A DNA stretch of 64,000 nucleotides from Pontibacter sp. FD36 (GTDB taxonomy: Bacteria > Bacteroidota > Bacteroidia > Cytophagales > Hymenobacteraceae). Each line of letters starts with the position of its first letter. Position 1 is the stretch's first letter. A program made the translations under genes and the position numbers. The notes below the pieces were generated by a model. It searched no databases. It saw only the letters and a program-made list of their open reading frames with translations, and was not told the DNA's origin. Below, one piece after another: positions 1-10,211 of this stretch. The stretch covers positions 62,001-126,000 of the forward strand of contig NZ_JADPMP010000004.1 in NCBI RefSeq assembly GCF_015686655.1. Direction: 5' to 3'.

Positions 1-1190
1 TGGCGGTATACTATGTCGTGGCAAGTGACGAAACCTACAGCCAGGCTGAATACGACGCGATAAAGAAAGCCACCCGGGAGATACAGGCTTGGTTTCAGGT
101 AAATACCGGCGGTCTTACCTATACCTTTGCCTATGCAGACACCGTCCTGTTTTACCAGGCGAAGGAAAGCACCAGCTATTACCGGGAGGACTGGTGGGGT
201 CTGCTGTTGGCAGAGATGGAACAATTGGGACACCCGATCTGGGAACCGGGTTTTGTGGTGAGCCTCTGGATCAAGTCAGGTCGGCCAGAAGGATTGGGAG
301 GAGGCGCCCAGTCTTGTAATGGCTATTGCGGCGTGGCCATCACCGCAGTGGAGAATTTCCCGGAGTTCAATGATTTTGGGATCTGCCCTACTGACCCAAC
401 AGGTCTGATGTGGCCCTGCGTGCCACACGGCACTATGGCCCACGAGCTGGGCCATGCCTTTGGTCTTCCCCACCCCTACGAAAACGAAAGCACCCGCGAC
501 GTCGCTTATCACAGCATCATGCAGACGCATTGGAGTTATCCTGACAAAGCACCTGATTCTGAAAGCCCCTGGGGACTTCTCACAGTGGAACGCACCGCAC
601 TTTGGAGCAATCCCTTTTTCTACCAGGATCTTTCGCTTCGTCAGATTTACGACTCCCCCATTGTCAACCTGCCAGTCACCGGAGAGGCACCGCTAGTCAG
701 TTTCCGTAGTTCGACGAAAGGCCTTGCAGTTAACCTGACCAACGAAACCAGAGGCGCCTGGCTCTATTACTGGACCTTTGGAGACGGTAGCGTGAGCAAT
801 GCGACGTCCCCGAGCCATACCTACAGCCAACCGGGAACCTACACAATCACCCTGAGGGCTTCGAACGAAAACGGGATGATGGCCATGCAGCGCATGACAA
901 TGCAGGTGGCGGAAGAGAAAAAACCTGTGGGCAAGCCCATTTATGTGGGACCCATCAAAATATACCCTAACCCAAGCACAGATGGCCGGTTTACCATCAG
1001 TTTCCCACCGTTTCCTTTTCCGGTACACCTCTCGGTGCACAATGCGATGGGGCGTCCCATTATCCAACATACCTTTTCCAGTACGTCACGCAATCTGCAT
1101 CTGGACCTGAGTGATTTCGGCCGGGGCATTTACTATGTCCGGATTCAGTTTAAGGGAGCGTCTTTCACGCACAGACTGTCCGTCCTTTAA
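1..1190 (+). CDS. Secreted metzincin-like zinc protease with PKD domain and T9SS sorting tail (5' partial)
   Basis: The frame is open through the left edge, so the true start and signal peptide lie outside the window; the GTG at 18 is only the first in-window start-like codon. The zinc signature HELGHAFGLPH (HExxHxxGxxH) is encoded at about 441-473, with a possible Met-turn (SIM) about 25 residues later, as in metzincins. A PKD-type Ig domain follows, with the characteristic WTFGDG stretch and a HTYSQPGTYTITL strand. The end is a type A type IX secretion tail (IYPNPS start, GIYYVRI near the C-terminus). By family knowledge the protein would cross the outer membrane by T9SS and be released or anchored at the surface. 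The substrate is unknown. Confident as a protease, less so on subfamily. Confidence 0.85.
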   Translation, partial: AVYYVVASDETYSQAEYDAIKKATREIQAWFQVNTGGLTYTFAYADTVLFYQAKESTSYYREDWWGLLLAEMEQLGHPIWEPGFVVSLWIKSGRPEGLGGGAQSCNGYCGVAITAVENFPEFNDFGICPTDPTGLMWPCVPHGTMAHELGHAFGLPHPYENESTRDVAYHSIMQTHWSYPDKAPDSESPWGLLTVERTALWSNPFFYQDLSLRQIYDSPIVNLPVTGEAPLVSFRSSTKGLAVNLTNETRGAWLYYWTFGDGSVSNATSPSHTYSQPGTYTITLRASNENGMMAMQRMTMQVAEEKKPVGKPIYVGPIKIYPNPSTDGRFTISFPPFPFPVHLSVHNAMGRPIIQHTFSSTSRNLHLDLSDFGRGIYYVRIQFKGASFTHRLSVL

Positions 1191-1279
1191 AGTGCATTTT
1201 GCGGACCTGCCTGGCGTGCACATCGTGCTCCGGACTGGTCGTCTGAATTCCTTTCACTGTGAAGGATCACCTATAAAAA

Positions 1280-1313
1280 CAAAGAGGGAGCCCCGTGTGA
1301 GGCTCCCTCTTTG
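1280..1313. terminator. Bidirectional rho-independent terminator
   Basis: A 13-bp perfect stem (CAAAGAGGGAGCC with its complement) encloses an 8-base loop and has A/T-rich flanks on both sides. It sits between the convergent protease and outer-membrane barrel genes and can serve both. Confidence 0.85.
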
Positions 1314-1331
1314 TTTTAAACTTCTTTCTGC

Positions 1332-1973
1332 TTATTTACCTCCGAACAGATAAGCTACAGAAACACCTAACACACGGTTTCTGGATTTGCTTTCGCCGGA
1401 CTCTACTTCGTACAGGCTGGTCAGACCCAATCCGTAGCGTACGTCCAGGTTAAGTGCACCTGCACCCAGATTGTAGCCTAAGCCCACGCCAAAGCTTGCA
1501 CCCAGTTCCATTCTGTTGTCTTCGTCCTCAAACTCGTAGCTGTCACTGCCTTTATTACCATCATACTTCATTGACATTTTGCCACTTGCCAAATACCCTA
1601 CAGTTGGGCCACCTGTCACAAAGCCTTTTACTTGCTCGGAGCCAAATGTAATCTTAGCCAAAACAGGCACCTCGATGTAGTTACTGGTACCTTTCAGGTA
1701 AGCGTCGCTGTCACCGAACTTATAGCCTTTTTGAATAAAAAGAAGTTCAGGCTGAATCGACAGTAGCTCACTTACATTGAAATTAGCAACTACACCTACC
1801 TGCAAACCTGGCGTGTACTTCAGTTCATCTTCCAGTTCGTCCCCATCTCCATCTGACAGGCTAACTTTTGAGAATGTAGCACCTACGCGTGGGCCGAAAG
1901 AAACAGATTGTGCCATTGATGTAAATGCCATACCTACAGCAAACAGCAGCGTGAGTAAAAATTTGATTTTCAT
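1332..1973 (-). CDS. Outer-membrane beta-barrel protein (PorT-like family)
   Basis: About 213 residues starting at MKIKFLLTLLF. I prefer this start over an upstream in-frame ATG at 2021 because it opens a normal signal peptide ending near SMAQS. The mature part begins VSFGPRVGATFSKVSL and alternates short glycine/aromatic strands up to a terminal AYLFGG, the pattern of small 8-stranded Bacteroidota barrels (outer membrane protein beta-barrel/PorT-like domain). The function of this family is mostly unknown; members are usually structural or adhesion-related porin-like proteins. It stands alone, with a terminator on its 3' side. Confidence 0.8.
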   Translation of the reverse strand: MKIKFLLTLLFAVGMAFTSMAQSVSFGPRVGATFSKVSLSDGDGDELEDELKYTPGLQVGVVANFNVSELLSIQPELLFIQKGYKFGDSDAYLKGTSNYIEVPVLAKITFGSEQVKGFVTGGPTVGYLASGKMSMKYDGNKGSDSYEFEDEDNRMELGASFGVGLGYNLGAGALNLDVRYGLGLTSLYEVESGESKSRNRVLGVSVAYLFGGK

Positions 1974-2130
1974 AAAAAATGTTGGTTTAAAATATGCGCA
2001 AAGCACATTATAAATATTCAAGTTTCAAAGTATATAATAAAAACTATATAGAATCTCTCCTTCTGATTTCTTTCTGCTCTGTTGTTTGCTGCTGACTTTC
2101 AATTAATAAGGAACAGAACGAGCCATAAAA

Positions 2131-2159
2131 AAAAGCCCCGGCTGATGGCCGGGGCTTTT
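2131..2159 (-). terminator. Terminator of tex
   Basis: A 12-bp perfect stem (AAAAGCCCCGGC and complement) with a 5-base loop. On the minus strand it is followed by a run of U, placed about 20 bases after the tex stop codon. Confidence 0.85.
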
Positions 2160-2181
2160 CAATACGCTATAATGGTATGAC

Positions 2182-4434
2182 TTATTTAAATTTGCCTTTC
2201 AGCATGGCCAGTTTTGCCGCAAAATCATTGGCTGGCTCCTCTTCACGTTTAGCACCACCTTTTTTGCCGCCGCCACCTGCTGGGCGGGCTGCATTCGGAT
2301 CGCCTTTCATGCTCAGTGAGATGCGCTTGCGCGGCACATCCACCTCCAGCACGGTTACGTCTACCTTCTGCCCTACCTTCACCACATCATGCGGGTTGCT
2401 CACGAAGCGGTCTGACAGGTGGCTCACGTGTACGAGTCCATCCTGGTGCACTCCTATGTCCACAAAGGCGCCGAAAGCCGTGATGTTTGTCACAAGACCA
2501 GGGAGCTTCATGCCTTCGCGCAGGTCCTTCATCTCGTTCACGCCTTCTGTGAAGCTAAACGCCTCAAAGGTCTGACGCGGGTCACGACCAGGCTTGGCCA
2601 GTTCGCTCAGGATGTCCTGCAGCGTCGGTAAACCTACTGTATCGGTCACGTAGTTTTTCAGGTTGATCTGCTTGCGCAGTTCGTCTTTCTGCATCAGATC
2701 CTGCACGGTTACGCCCAGGTCTTTAGCCATCTGCTCCACAATCGGGTAGCTTTCCGGGTGCACGGCCGAGGCGTCCAGTGGATTCTTCGCATCGCGTATT
2801 CTTAAGAAACCTGCCGCCTGCTCAAAGGCCTTATCACCCAGACGCGGTACTTTCTTCAGTTCAGTACGCGTGCGGAACGGTCCGTTTTGATTTCTGTATT
2901 CTACGATGTTCTGCGCAAGTGAAGGGCCCAAACCTGACACATAGGTCAGCAGTTGCTTGCTGGCCGTGTTTACCTCCACACCCACTGCGTTCACGCAGCT
3001 CATCACTACGTCATCTAGCGAGTGCTTCAGGGCAGTCTGGTCCACGTCGTGCTGGTACTGGCCTACTCCTATGGACTTCGGATCAATCTTCACCAGCTCA
3101 GCCAGCGGGTCCATGAGTCGGCGGCCAATGGAAACAGCGCCACGCACCGTCACGTCTTGATCCGGGAACTCTTCACGGGCTACGTCCGATGCAGAATAGA
3201 TGGAGGCACCGCTTTCATTCACCATCACCACCTGCACCGAAGCAGGCAGTTTCAGGCTCTTCACGAAGGCCTCTGTTTCGCGGCTGGCTGTACCGTTGCC
3301 AATGGCAATGGCCTCTACCTCAAACCGCGTCACCATATACCTGACTGCCTGGGCGGCTTCGCTTTCCTTATGCTGACCCGTGTGCGGGTAGATCGTTTCG
3401 TTGTGCAGCAGCTTGCCCTGCTTGTCTAGCACCACCGACTTCACACCGGTTCTGAAACCCGGGTCAAGCGCCAGCACCGTCTTCTGACCGAGCGGCGATG
3501 AAAGCAACAGCTGGCGTAGGTTGTCAGCAAACACACGGATCGCTTCTTCATCGGCACGCTTCTTTGAGGTCAGGCGTACTTCTGTTTCCATGCTCAGTTT
3601 GAGCATACGCTTATAGCAATCCTTGGCGGCAAGTTTCACCTGCTCCGAGGCCGCATTGTTACCTTTCACGAACATACGCTCGAGTCTCTCGAGCGCTTCC
3701 TCTTCATCGGGCTGGGCGCTGAGCAGCAGTACCATTTCGGTTTCGCCGCGGCGCATGGCCAGTATGCGGTGCGAAGGCGCCTTTTCAATCGGCTCTTCCC
3801 ACTCGAAGTAGTCTTTAAACTTCTGACCTTCCGCTTCCTTGCCCATCATCACGCGGCTCTTGAACGTGCCCTTCTTCTCGAAAAGCTGACGCATGGTCGC
3901 GCGTGCCTCGGCATTCTCGTTCATCCACTCGGCCATGATGTCGCGAGCACCAGCCAGTGCCTCTTCGGTATCCTTCACCTCTTTTTCTTCGGAGATGAAA
4001 TTGGCAGCCTCAGCAGTCACATCGATATTCTCCTGTTCAAAAATACGCTGTGCCAAAGGCTCCAGTCCTTTTTCGCGGGCGATGGTGGCACGGGTGCGGC
4101 GCTTCGGCTTGTAAGGTAGGTAGATGTCCTCGAGCACGGCCATGGTTTCGGCGGCCATGATCTGAGCCTCCAGCTCCGGTGTCAGTTTCTCCTGATCACG
4201 GATGGACTTGAGGATGCTTTCGCGGCGCTTGTCGAGTTCACGCAACTGCTCCAGGCGGTCGCGCACGGCAGCTACCTGCACTTCGTCGAGCGAACCGGTG
4301 GCCTCTTTTCGGTAACGGGAGATGAAAGGTACCGTAGCACCTTCATCGAGCAAGGTTGCCGTGGCTTCCACCTGCTTAATGGTGATGGAAAGCTCAGTGG
4401 CAATCTTGATTAAATGGTCAACGTTTAATTCCAT
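2182..4434 (-). CDS. tex: RNA-binding transcription accessory protein Tex
   Basis: 750 residues, full length for the Tex/YhgF family. In order: the N-terminal helix-turn-helix region with the EGATVPFISRYRKEATGSLDE signature near residue 30-50, the YqgF/RNase H-like domain (VLALDPGFRTGVKSVVLD near 325-340), two helix-hairpin-helix segments around 500-560, and a C-terminal S1 domain (GLVTNITAFGAFVDIGVHQDGLVHVS near 645-670) followed by a lysine-rich tail. Tex is a conserved cytoplasmic nucleic-acid-binding protein that affects transcription and RNA handling. The gene is transcribed alone, ends at a strong terminator, and has a perfect TAAATTTG -7-like box at 4564-4571 about 130 bases upstream. 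Confidence 0.97.
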   Translation of the reverse strand: MELNVDHLIKIATELSITIKQVEATATLLDEGATVPFISRYRKEATGSLDEVQVAAVRDRLEQLRELDKRRESILKSIRDQEKLTPELEAQIMAAETMAVLEDIYLPYKPKRRTRATIAREKGLEPLAQRIFEQENIDVTAEAANFISEEKEVKDTEEALAGARDIMAEWMNENAEARATMRQLFEKKGTFKSRVMMGKEAEGQKFKDYFEWEEPIEKAPSHRILAMRRGETEMVLLLSAQPDEEEALERLERMFVKGNNAASEQVKLAAKDCYKRMLKLSMETEVRLTSKKRADEEAIRVFADNLRQLLLSSPLGQKTVLALDPGFRTGVKSVVLDKQGKLLHNETIYPHTGQHKESEAAQAVRYMVTRFEVEAIAIGNGTASRETEAFVKSLKLPASVQVVMVNESGASIYSASDVAREEFPDQDVTVRGAVSIGRRLMDPLAELVKIDPKSIGVGQYQHDVDQTALKHSLDDVVMSCVNAVGVEVNTASKQLLTYVSGLGPSLAQNIVEYRNQNGPFRTRTELKKVPRLGDKAFEQAAGFLRIRDAKNPLDASAVHPESYPIVEQMAKDLGVTVQDLMQKDELRKQINLKNYVTDTVGLPTLQDILSELAKPGRDPRQTFEAFSFTEGVNEMKDLREGMKLPGLVTNITAFGAFVDIGVHQDGLVHVSHLSDRFVSNPHDVVKVGQKVDVTVLEVDVPRKRISLSMKGDPNAARPAGGGGKKGGAKREEEPANDFAAKLAMLKGKFK

Positions 4435-4673
4435 GTATTTGGGTAAAGAGTAATCTAAACTATCAGGCGGGAAAAGCGCAGCGGAAGGTATAAACTAAGC
4501 CCTGCATGATTCGCCCGCACAATTTCCCCTGTTACGGGGTATACCTTCTTGCTTAAGGAACGTCAAATTTAAACGATATTGCCAGAAAGCGAAACATCTG
4601 AGGCCTGTAAATTAACCTCCGCCCTTAAAAGGCTGTCGCACTGTTTGCTTAATATTTTTATACCTTCGTAAGC

Positions 4674-6032
4674 TTGAGATTCCTGAAACACGATAAGATC
4701 AGCTTGTTTGCGCTGCTCAGCCTGCTGCTTTGCACGATGCAGAGCTGTGTGGTGCAGCGCATTGACCATACCCCCTACGCAGAGACCAATTACTACCGCC
4801 ATACCTTGCAGGCGCTCGAAGAACAGCCTCCAGTTGCCAGGGAGGGGGACTCGCTACAGGTTGGTTGGGCCAAAGTAAATATCACTCCTCCCGTGGGAAG
4901 TCCACTGGCTGGCTACGGCAAACGCAAAGGGCTCCGGTATAGCACAGTGCACGACTCAGTGTGGGTTCGCACCTTTGCTTTTGACAACGGCCAGGCAGAG
5001 GTCATTTTTGTGGCCCTGGATATGCTCATTGCTCCGATGACGGTGGCTGCTGCGTTGGAGGAGGAATATGCAGCGCTGGGACTCAGTCCCGGACAGGTAT
5101 ACCTGAGCGCCACCCATACGCATACTAGCTTCGGAGGCTGGGGACAAAAGCTGGTAGGCCGGCTCATGGCTGGCAGGTATAGCAGGCAACTGGTGCAGCA
5201 AACAACCGCCCATATTGTGCAGAGCATACAGCTGGCCAGGCAGAACAAGCAAGCCTCCCGACTCGGATACGGCATCGCTTATGCGCCCCACCTGGTACGC
5301 AACCGCCTGACAGGTTCTTTAACGGGAAGAGATACAACCATTCGTTTTTTCAAAATAGAGCAGACTTCCGGTAAAAGAGCCGTTCTGGCCACTTTCGCAG
5401 CACACCCCACCATCCTGCCCTCTATGGACCCGGTGCTCTCGCGAGACTATCCGGGAGAGTTGGTGGACCAGCTGGAAAAAAGTGTGGACTTTGCTGCTTT
5501 TGCAGCTGGCGCGGTTGGCAGTCAGGCCGTAGTGGCACCCCACGGCGACACCTACGAGAGTACGGCTACCGTCGGACAGCAGCTGGCAGCTGCCATAGTG
5601 GAGAAGCTGCCGGCAGTTAAGCTTAAACCCACTGCTCCGCTCGGTTACGGAAGACATACCCTCCTGCTGCCCCGGCCGCAGTGGCGTCTCAATGCCAACT
5701 ACCGTTTTGCTCCATTTTTGTTTAATGGGCTGTTAGGCCAATACCCGACCTATATTAATAGTATGCTGCTTGGCGATGCAGTGCTGCTTGGCGTACCGGC
5801 TGACTATTCGGGCGAGCTTATACCTGAACTGGAGCAACAAGGTCGGCCTGTAGTCGTGACCGGGTTCAATGGCGGGTACATCGGCTATATAACACCTGAC
5901 CGGCATTATCATTTAAAGAAATACGAGACCCGCTCCATGAACTTTTATGGTCCGCAAAGCGGAAGCTATCTGACAGAGATTCTGGAAAAGATAATGCGCA
6001 GTTATCAGCCAGATGACGGACGAAACAACTGA
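4674..6032 (+). CDS. Neutral/alkaline ceramidase-like lipoprotein
   Basis: 452 residues from a TTG start. No ATG lies between the preceding in-frame stop (4650) and the signal peptide, and the first ATG is inside the lipobox. The leader LFALLSLLLCTMQSC is a lipoprotein signal, so the protein is probably anchored in a periplasm-facing or surface membrane. The next part (VGWAKVNITPPVGSPLAGYG, then VFVALDML-like and YLSATHTHTSFGGW stretches) matches the N-terminal domain of neutral ceramidases, including the metal-site histidine cluster. The region where ceramidases carry their catalytic serine reads AAGAVGSQAVVAP, which does not match the usual GDVSPN-type motif, so the substrate may differ. 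A monocistronic gene. Confidence 0.75.
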   Translation: MRFLKHDKISLFALLSLLLCTMQSCVVQRIDHTPYAETNYYRHTLQALEEQPPVAREGDSLQVGWAKVNITPPVGSPLAGYGKRKGLRYSTVHDSVWVRTFAFDNGQAEVIFVALDMLIAPMTVAAALEEEYAALGLSPGQVYLSATHTHTSFGGWGQKLVGRLMAGRYSRQLVQQTTAHIVQSIQLARQNKQASRLGYGIAYAPHLVRNRLTGSLTGRDTTIRFFKIEQTSGKRAVLATFAAHPTILPSMDPVLSRDYPGELVDQLEKSVDFAAFAAGAVGSQAVVAPHGDTYESTATVGQQLAAAIVEKLPAVKLKPTAPLGYGRHTLLLPRPQWRLNANYRFAPFLFNGLLGQYPTYINSMLLGDAVLLGVPADYSGELIPELEQQGRPVVVTGFNGGYIGYITPDRHYHLKKYETRSMNFYGPQSGSYLTEILEKIMRSYQPDDGRNN

Positions 6033-6540
6033 TCCGTAAAAATGTTTAATTTTTTTTTCAAAGAATTTTAGTCCAATATTCCAGTTATAGAACAACGCTT
6101 TATAGATAGATTATATCCTATTCCTTATTTTTTATACCCAATCGGACTTTATAAAATAATACAATACTTAGCCGTAATATCTTTGTAAAATTATCCCCTC
6201 CCGACTTCTCATTCCTTCACTTTCGCCCTTCGTAACACTCAAAACGCTTTCAGAACTGGCAGTTTCATACAGCCTGGCAAATTCCCCAAACAGAATCTCC
6301 AAAAGGTGCAAAAAGGCATACAATCAGCTATACAACGATGTTATGACGCACAAATCCTGATATTATCCAGCATCGTAAATGCATCAATGTCAGCGAAAAG
6401 CAGGAAAATGCCTACTTAGATTCTCCTGCTTTCGACAGATCACCCATACTTATATAATACAAAGCACGACACCAAAATCCAATCTACAACACCTAGTAAA
6501 GAATACCTTATGTAGCATTTCTAATTCTAATCTCTCCTCT
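6033..6540 (+). promoter_or_regulatory. 508-bp AT-rich spacer with promoter/leader of the M36 protease gene
   Basis: No convincing gene is present. A perfect TAnnTTTG box (TATCTTTG) lies at 6178-6185; no clear -33 element was found at the expected distance. Transcription from it would leave a leader of about 350 bases before the ATG at 6541. The frame upstream of that ATG is open back to 6379, but the extra peptide is not signal-like, so I treat it as untranslated. Confidence 0.4.
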
Positions 6541-9500
6541 ATGAAACTAAAATTAACGTGCAATCCCCTGTATCTACTGGGATTGATTCTGTTATTGGCA
6601 TCGGGCAATGTACGTGCCCAGTCTCCCCTCGACGTCGCCCTGCGGCACATCGACCAAACCAAGGCGGACTACAAGCTCAATGCCGCCGACCTCTCCGACT
6701 ATGTGGTCACTGACCAGTATACCTCCAAGCACAACGGCATCACGCACATTTACCTCCGCCAGCGCCACCAGGGCATTGAAGTGGTGGATGCGAACATCAA
6801 CATCAACATCGACCGTGAGGGCAATGTGATCAACATGGGCAACCGCTTTATACCTAATCTGCGCGGTGCCATCAAGGGCAATGCGGCAGCCCTCTCTCCT
6901 GAACGGGCCGCCAACGCAGCCGCCGCCGCTCTCAAGCTCACACCTAAGCAGACGATCAAATTAAAAGAGCGCAAAGTCCCTACCCCTAAGCTACCTGCCG
7001 CCGCCAAGGCCGTGGTGCTGACCGATGGAGGAATTTCGCTGGAGCCTATACCTGCCAAGCTGGTGTACCAGCCCATGCCAAACGGTGATGTGCGCCTGGC
7101 CTGGGAAGTGGACATCTACAACACCGACGCTCAGCACTACTGGAACATGCGCATCGATGCTGCCACCGGGCAGGTACTGAAGCAGCAAGACCTCGTCATT
7201 CACGACAACTGGGGACTGCCTGTGGTAACGGACGACCCGCACCAGAAAATGGCCATTGTAAAGCAGAACAGACAGGGCCGCGTAGCGACGAAAGCTGAGC
7301 GCCTGAAAGCACAGCAGGACTTCTATACCCAGGCTTTCGCACCGCGTAGCGTGGCTGCTGCAGTTGCCTCCAGCGGTACTTACCGCGTATACGATGCACC
7401 TTTCGAGACACCAAGCCATGGCGACAGAACCCTGGTGTCCGGCAAGGAAAACCCGCTTGCCTCTCCATTAGGCTGGCACAACGACGGCCTGTTGTCTTAC
7501 ACCATCACCAAAGGCAACAACGTGCACGCCTACGAAGACCGCCTCGGCGCCAATGCCGGCACCAGCCCGGACGGCGGCTTCGGCCTTAACTTCGACTTTC
7601 CGCTTGACCTATCCAAAGAACCGGATACTTATGTAAAGGCAGCCACTACCAACCTGTTTTACTGGAACAACATCATCCATGACCTGTTTTACCTTTATGG
7701 TTTTGACGAAGCCAGTGGCAATTTTCAGCAGAAAAACTTCTCTGGTGAAGGTATGGGACTCGACGCTGTAATGGCGGAGGCACAGGATGGCGGCGGTACC
7801 AACAATGCCAACTTCCTGACGCTGCAGGACGGCATACCTGGCCGCATGCAGATGTACCTGTGGACCTCTTCCGTACCTGCCAAACTGCTTCACATCACAG
7901 CTCCTTCCTCGGTAGCGGGCTCTTATACCGGGGTGCAGGCGGCTTTTGGTCCGGCGATTGATGAAAAGGGCGTATCCGGCAAGATCGTGATGGCTGACCC
8001 GGCAAATGGCTGTAACGGTGCTCCTGAGCTGCCGGCTGGTTCTGTTCCTTTGCCATTCAACAACCAGGCGGAAATCACTGGTAATATTGCCCTGGTAGAC
8101 CGCGGCGACTGTTCTTTCATCTCCAAGGCGCTCAATGCGCAGGCTTCGGGTGCCACGGGAGTTATCGTTGTGAACAACATAGACGGTCCGGCCATGTCGA
8201 TGGGCGGCGATGAAACAGGTGCGCTTGTGCTGATACCTGCTATCATGATCAGCAAAGCCGACGGCGATAAACTGAAAGCAGCCCTGGCACAGGGTCTGAC
8301 CGGCTCCCTCCGCCTGGAAGGTGGCGTACCTCCGATGCGTGACGGCGACCTGGACAACGGTATCATCGCCCACGAATACGGTCATGGTATCTCTACCCGC
8401 CTCACCGGTGGCCCGAGCACGCAGTGTCTGTCAGGTGCTGAGCAGGGCGGCGAAGGCTGGAGCGACTTCTTCGGCCTGATCATGACCATGCGCGATGGTG
8501 ACACCGGTACGCAGCGCCGTGGCATCGGTACTTATGTAATGTCCGAGGGTACGGACGGCAACGGTATTCGCCCTGCCCCCTACAGCACCGACATGGGCAT
8601 CAACCCTTATACCTACAAGATGATCGCCAACCCGGAGATCTCTGTGCCGCATGGTGTGGGCTTCATCTGGGCGACGATGCTTTGGGATATGACCTGGAAC
8701 CTGATTGAGGAGTATGGCTATGACCCGAACCTGCACAATGGCAAAGGTGGCAACAACATTGCCCTGCAGCTGGTCATGGACGGCCTGAAACTGCAGCCTT
8801 GCAGCCCCGGTTTTATTGATGCCCGTGACGCCATCCTGGCTGCCGACCGCATCAACAACGGCGGCGCCAACCAGTGCCATATCTGGAGAGCTTTTGCCAA
8901 GCGCGGTTTAGGTTACAGCGCCACACAGGGCAGCAACAACGACCTCACCGACGGCACCGAAGCTTTTGACATGCCTCCGTCTTGCGAGCCGCAGTTTGCC
9001 ATTAAGCTGCAGGCCACCCCTTCTCCGGTGACTGACGGGGCGGAACTGACTTACAAGATCACCGTGAAGAATGAAACGGAAGGCGCTGTGAATAATGTAT
9101 CGATCACCAATCCGCTGCCAGAAGGTACTGTGTTTGTACAGGAGTCAGGCACAGACGCCCCTAAGCTGACAAAAGGTGTGGTTACTTTCAAATCGGTGAA
9201 GATGGCGCAGGGTGAGACACTGGAGCGTACTTTCAAGGTGCGCGTGAACAAAGGCACCGGCACGACCGTGTTCTTCCACGATGACATGGAAAGTGGCGGC
9301 GGTAAGTGGAAGACAACCCGCGGCATTGGCCTGAGTGATTGGAAACTGAGCACGAAGAACCCACACAGCGGCACGAGCTCCTGGTTTGCTGTGGACCCGG
9401 ACGCCTTCAGCGATCAGTACCTGATCACGGCGCAACCGGTTGCTGTAGGCGAAAATGCACTGCTGCGCTTCTGGCACAGTTATGCCACCGAAGACGGATT

Positions 9501-10164
9501 CGACGGCGGCGTCGTCGAGATCAGTACCAACCGTGGCCTCACCTGGAGCAACCTGGGCAGTAAAATGATCCAAAACGGATACAACAGTGAAATCCCGCTG
9601 CTCAACGCCTCCACCATCGTGGGGCCGGCCTTTACGGGCAACAGCGACGGCTACATCCAAACCGTTGTGGACCTGAGTAGCTACAAAGGACAAAACGTGC
9701 TGATCCGCTTCCGCATGGGCTCCGATGTACTCACGGGTGCTACCGGCTGGTATGTGGATGACGTGGACATTGTGTCGAACCCGACTGTGGTAACCAGCAC
9801 GGCCTACGTTACCTCCCGGTTTGGAGGAGATGCCAGTGCGACCACCGAAACGCTCGTGCTGAAAGCAGGCAGTCTGTCGCAGAGCAGTGTGCTCACGGCC
9901 AAAGCTGCTGAAACACGCGAAATACTGTTCCCGAACCCGGCTCAGAACAGAATCAGACTGAAGCTGGCGGAGAAAGCAGCTGGCCCTGTGCTGGTCACCG
10001 TTGCCAACGCCCTGGGACAGCAGGTGGCACAACACGAAATTGCAGCTGAAGACGCAGGTAGCGGAGCAACTATACCGCTGGAGGATCTGACAAATGGCAT
10101 CTATTATTTCACGGTACTAAATGGTGACAAGAGCAGTACCCACAAGGTGATCATCAGAAAATAA
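6541..10164 (+). CDS. Secreted M36 (fungalysin) metalloprotease with PA insert and T9SS tail
   Basis: 1207 residues from the ATG that begins the signal peptide MKLKLTCNPLYLLGLILLLASGNVRAQ. An FTP/PepSY propeptide-like region follows (about 30-230), then the M36 catalytic domain. His611, Glu612 and His615 (HEYGH) and Glu638 in GGEGWSDFFG are the expected zinc and catalytic residues. A protease-associated domain is inserted at about 440-580 (CSFISKALNAQASGATGVIVVNN). After the catalytic domain come a DUF11-like repeat (about 820-900), a jelly-roll/MAM-like domain (about 910-1080) and a type IX sorting tail (ILFPNPAQNRIRLKL to the end). It should be an exported extracellular broad-range protease activated by propeptide removal. 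A terminator follows directly. Confidence 0.93.
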   Translation: MKLKLTCNPLYLLGLILLLASGNVRAQSPLDVALRHIDQTKADYKLNAADLSDYVVTDQYTSKHNGITHIYLRQRHQGIEVVDANININIDREGNVINMGNRFIPNLRGAIKGNAAALSPERAANAAAAALKLTPKQTIKLKERKVPTPKLPAAAKAVVLTDGGISLEPIPAKLVYQPMPNGDVRLAWEVDIYNTDAQHYWNMRIDAATGQVLKQQDLVIHDNWGLPVVTDDPHQKMAIVKQNRQGRVATKAERLKAQQDFYTQAFAPRSVAAAVASSGTYRVYDAPFETPSHGDRTLVSGKENPLASPLGWHNDGLLSYTITKGNNVHAYEDRLGANAGTSPDGGFGLNFDFPLDLSKEPDTYVKAATTNLFYWNNIIHDLFYLYGFDEASGNFQQKNFSGEGMGLDAVMAEAQDGGGTNNANFLTLQDGIPGRMQMYLWTSSVPAKLLHITAPSSVAGSYTGVQAAFGPAIDEKGVSGKIVMADPANGCNGAPELPAGSVPLPFNNQAEITGNIALVDRGDCSFISKALNAQASGATGVIVVNNIDGPAMSMGGDETGALVLIPAIMISKADGDKLKAALAQGLTGSLRLEGGVPPMRDGDLDNGIIAHEYGHGISTRLTGGPSTQCLSGAEQGGEGWSDFFGLIMTMRDGDTGTQRRGIGTYVMSEGTDGNGIRPAPYSTDMGINPYTYKMIANPEISVPHGVGFIWATMLWDMTWNLIEEYGYDPNLHNGKGGNNIALQLVMDGLKLQPCSPGFIDARDAILAADRINNGGANQCHIWRAFAKRGLGYSATQGSNNDLTDGTEAFDMPPSCEPQFAIKLQATPSPVTDGAELTYKITVKNETEGAVNNVSITNPLPEGTVFVQESGTDAPKLTKGVVTFKSVKMAQGETLERTFKVRVNKGTGTTVFFHDDMESGGGKWKTTRGIGLSDWKLSTKNPHSGTSSWFAVDPDAFSDQYLITAQPVAVGENALLRFWHSYATEDGFDGGVVEISTNRGLTWSNLGSKMIQNGYNSEIPLLNASTIVGPAFTGNSDGYIQTVVDLSSYKGQNVLIRFRMGSDVLTGATGWYVDDVDIVSNPTVVTSTAYVTSRFGGDASATTETLVLKAGSLSQSSVLTAKAAETREILFPNPAQNRIRLKLAEKAAGPVLVTVANALGQQVAQHEIAAEDAGSGATIPLEDLTNGIYYFTVLNGDKSSTHKVIIRK

Positions 10165-10181
10165 TATTATAAACCCCGAGC

Positions 10182-10211
10182 AAAAGCCATCCCTCCATGG
10201 GGGTGGCTTTT
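10182..10211 (+). terminator. Terminator of the M36 protease gene
   Basis: An AAAAGCCATCCC stem with its near-perfect complement, a short loop and a T-rich 3' side, 18 bases past the stop. Confidence 0.8.

Noticed and set aside
7609..8385. A 258-codon antisense ORF inside the M36 protease gene
   Set aside because: A shadow of the well-supported M36 catalytic region on the plus strand.
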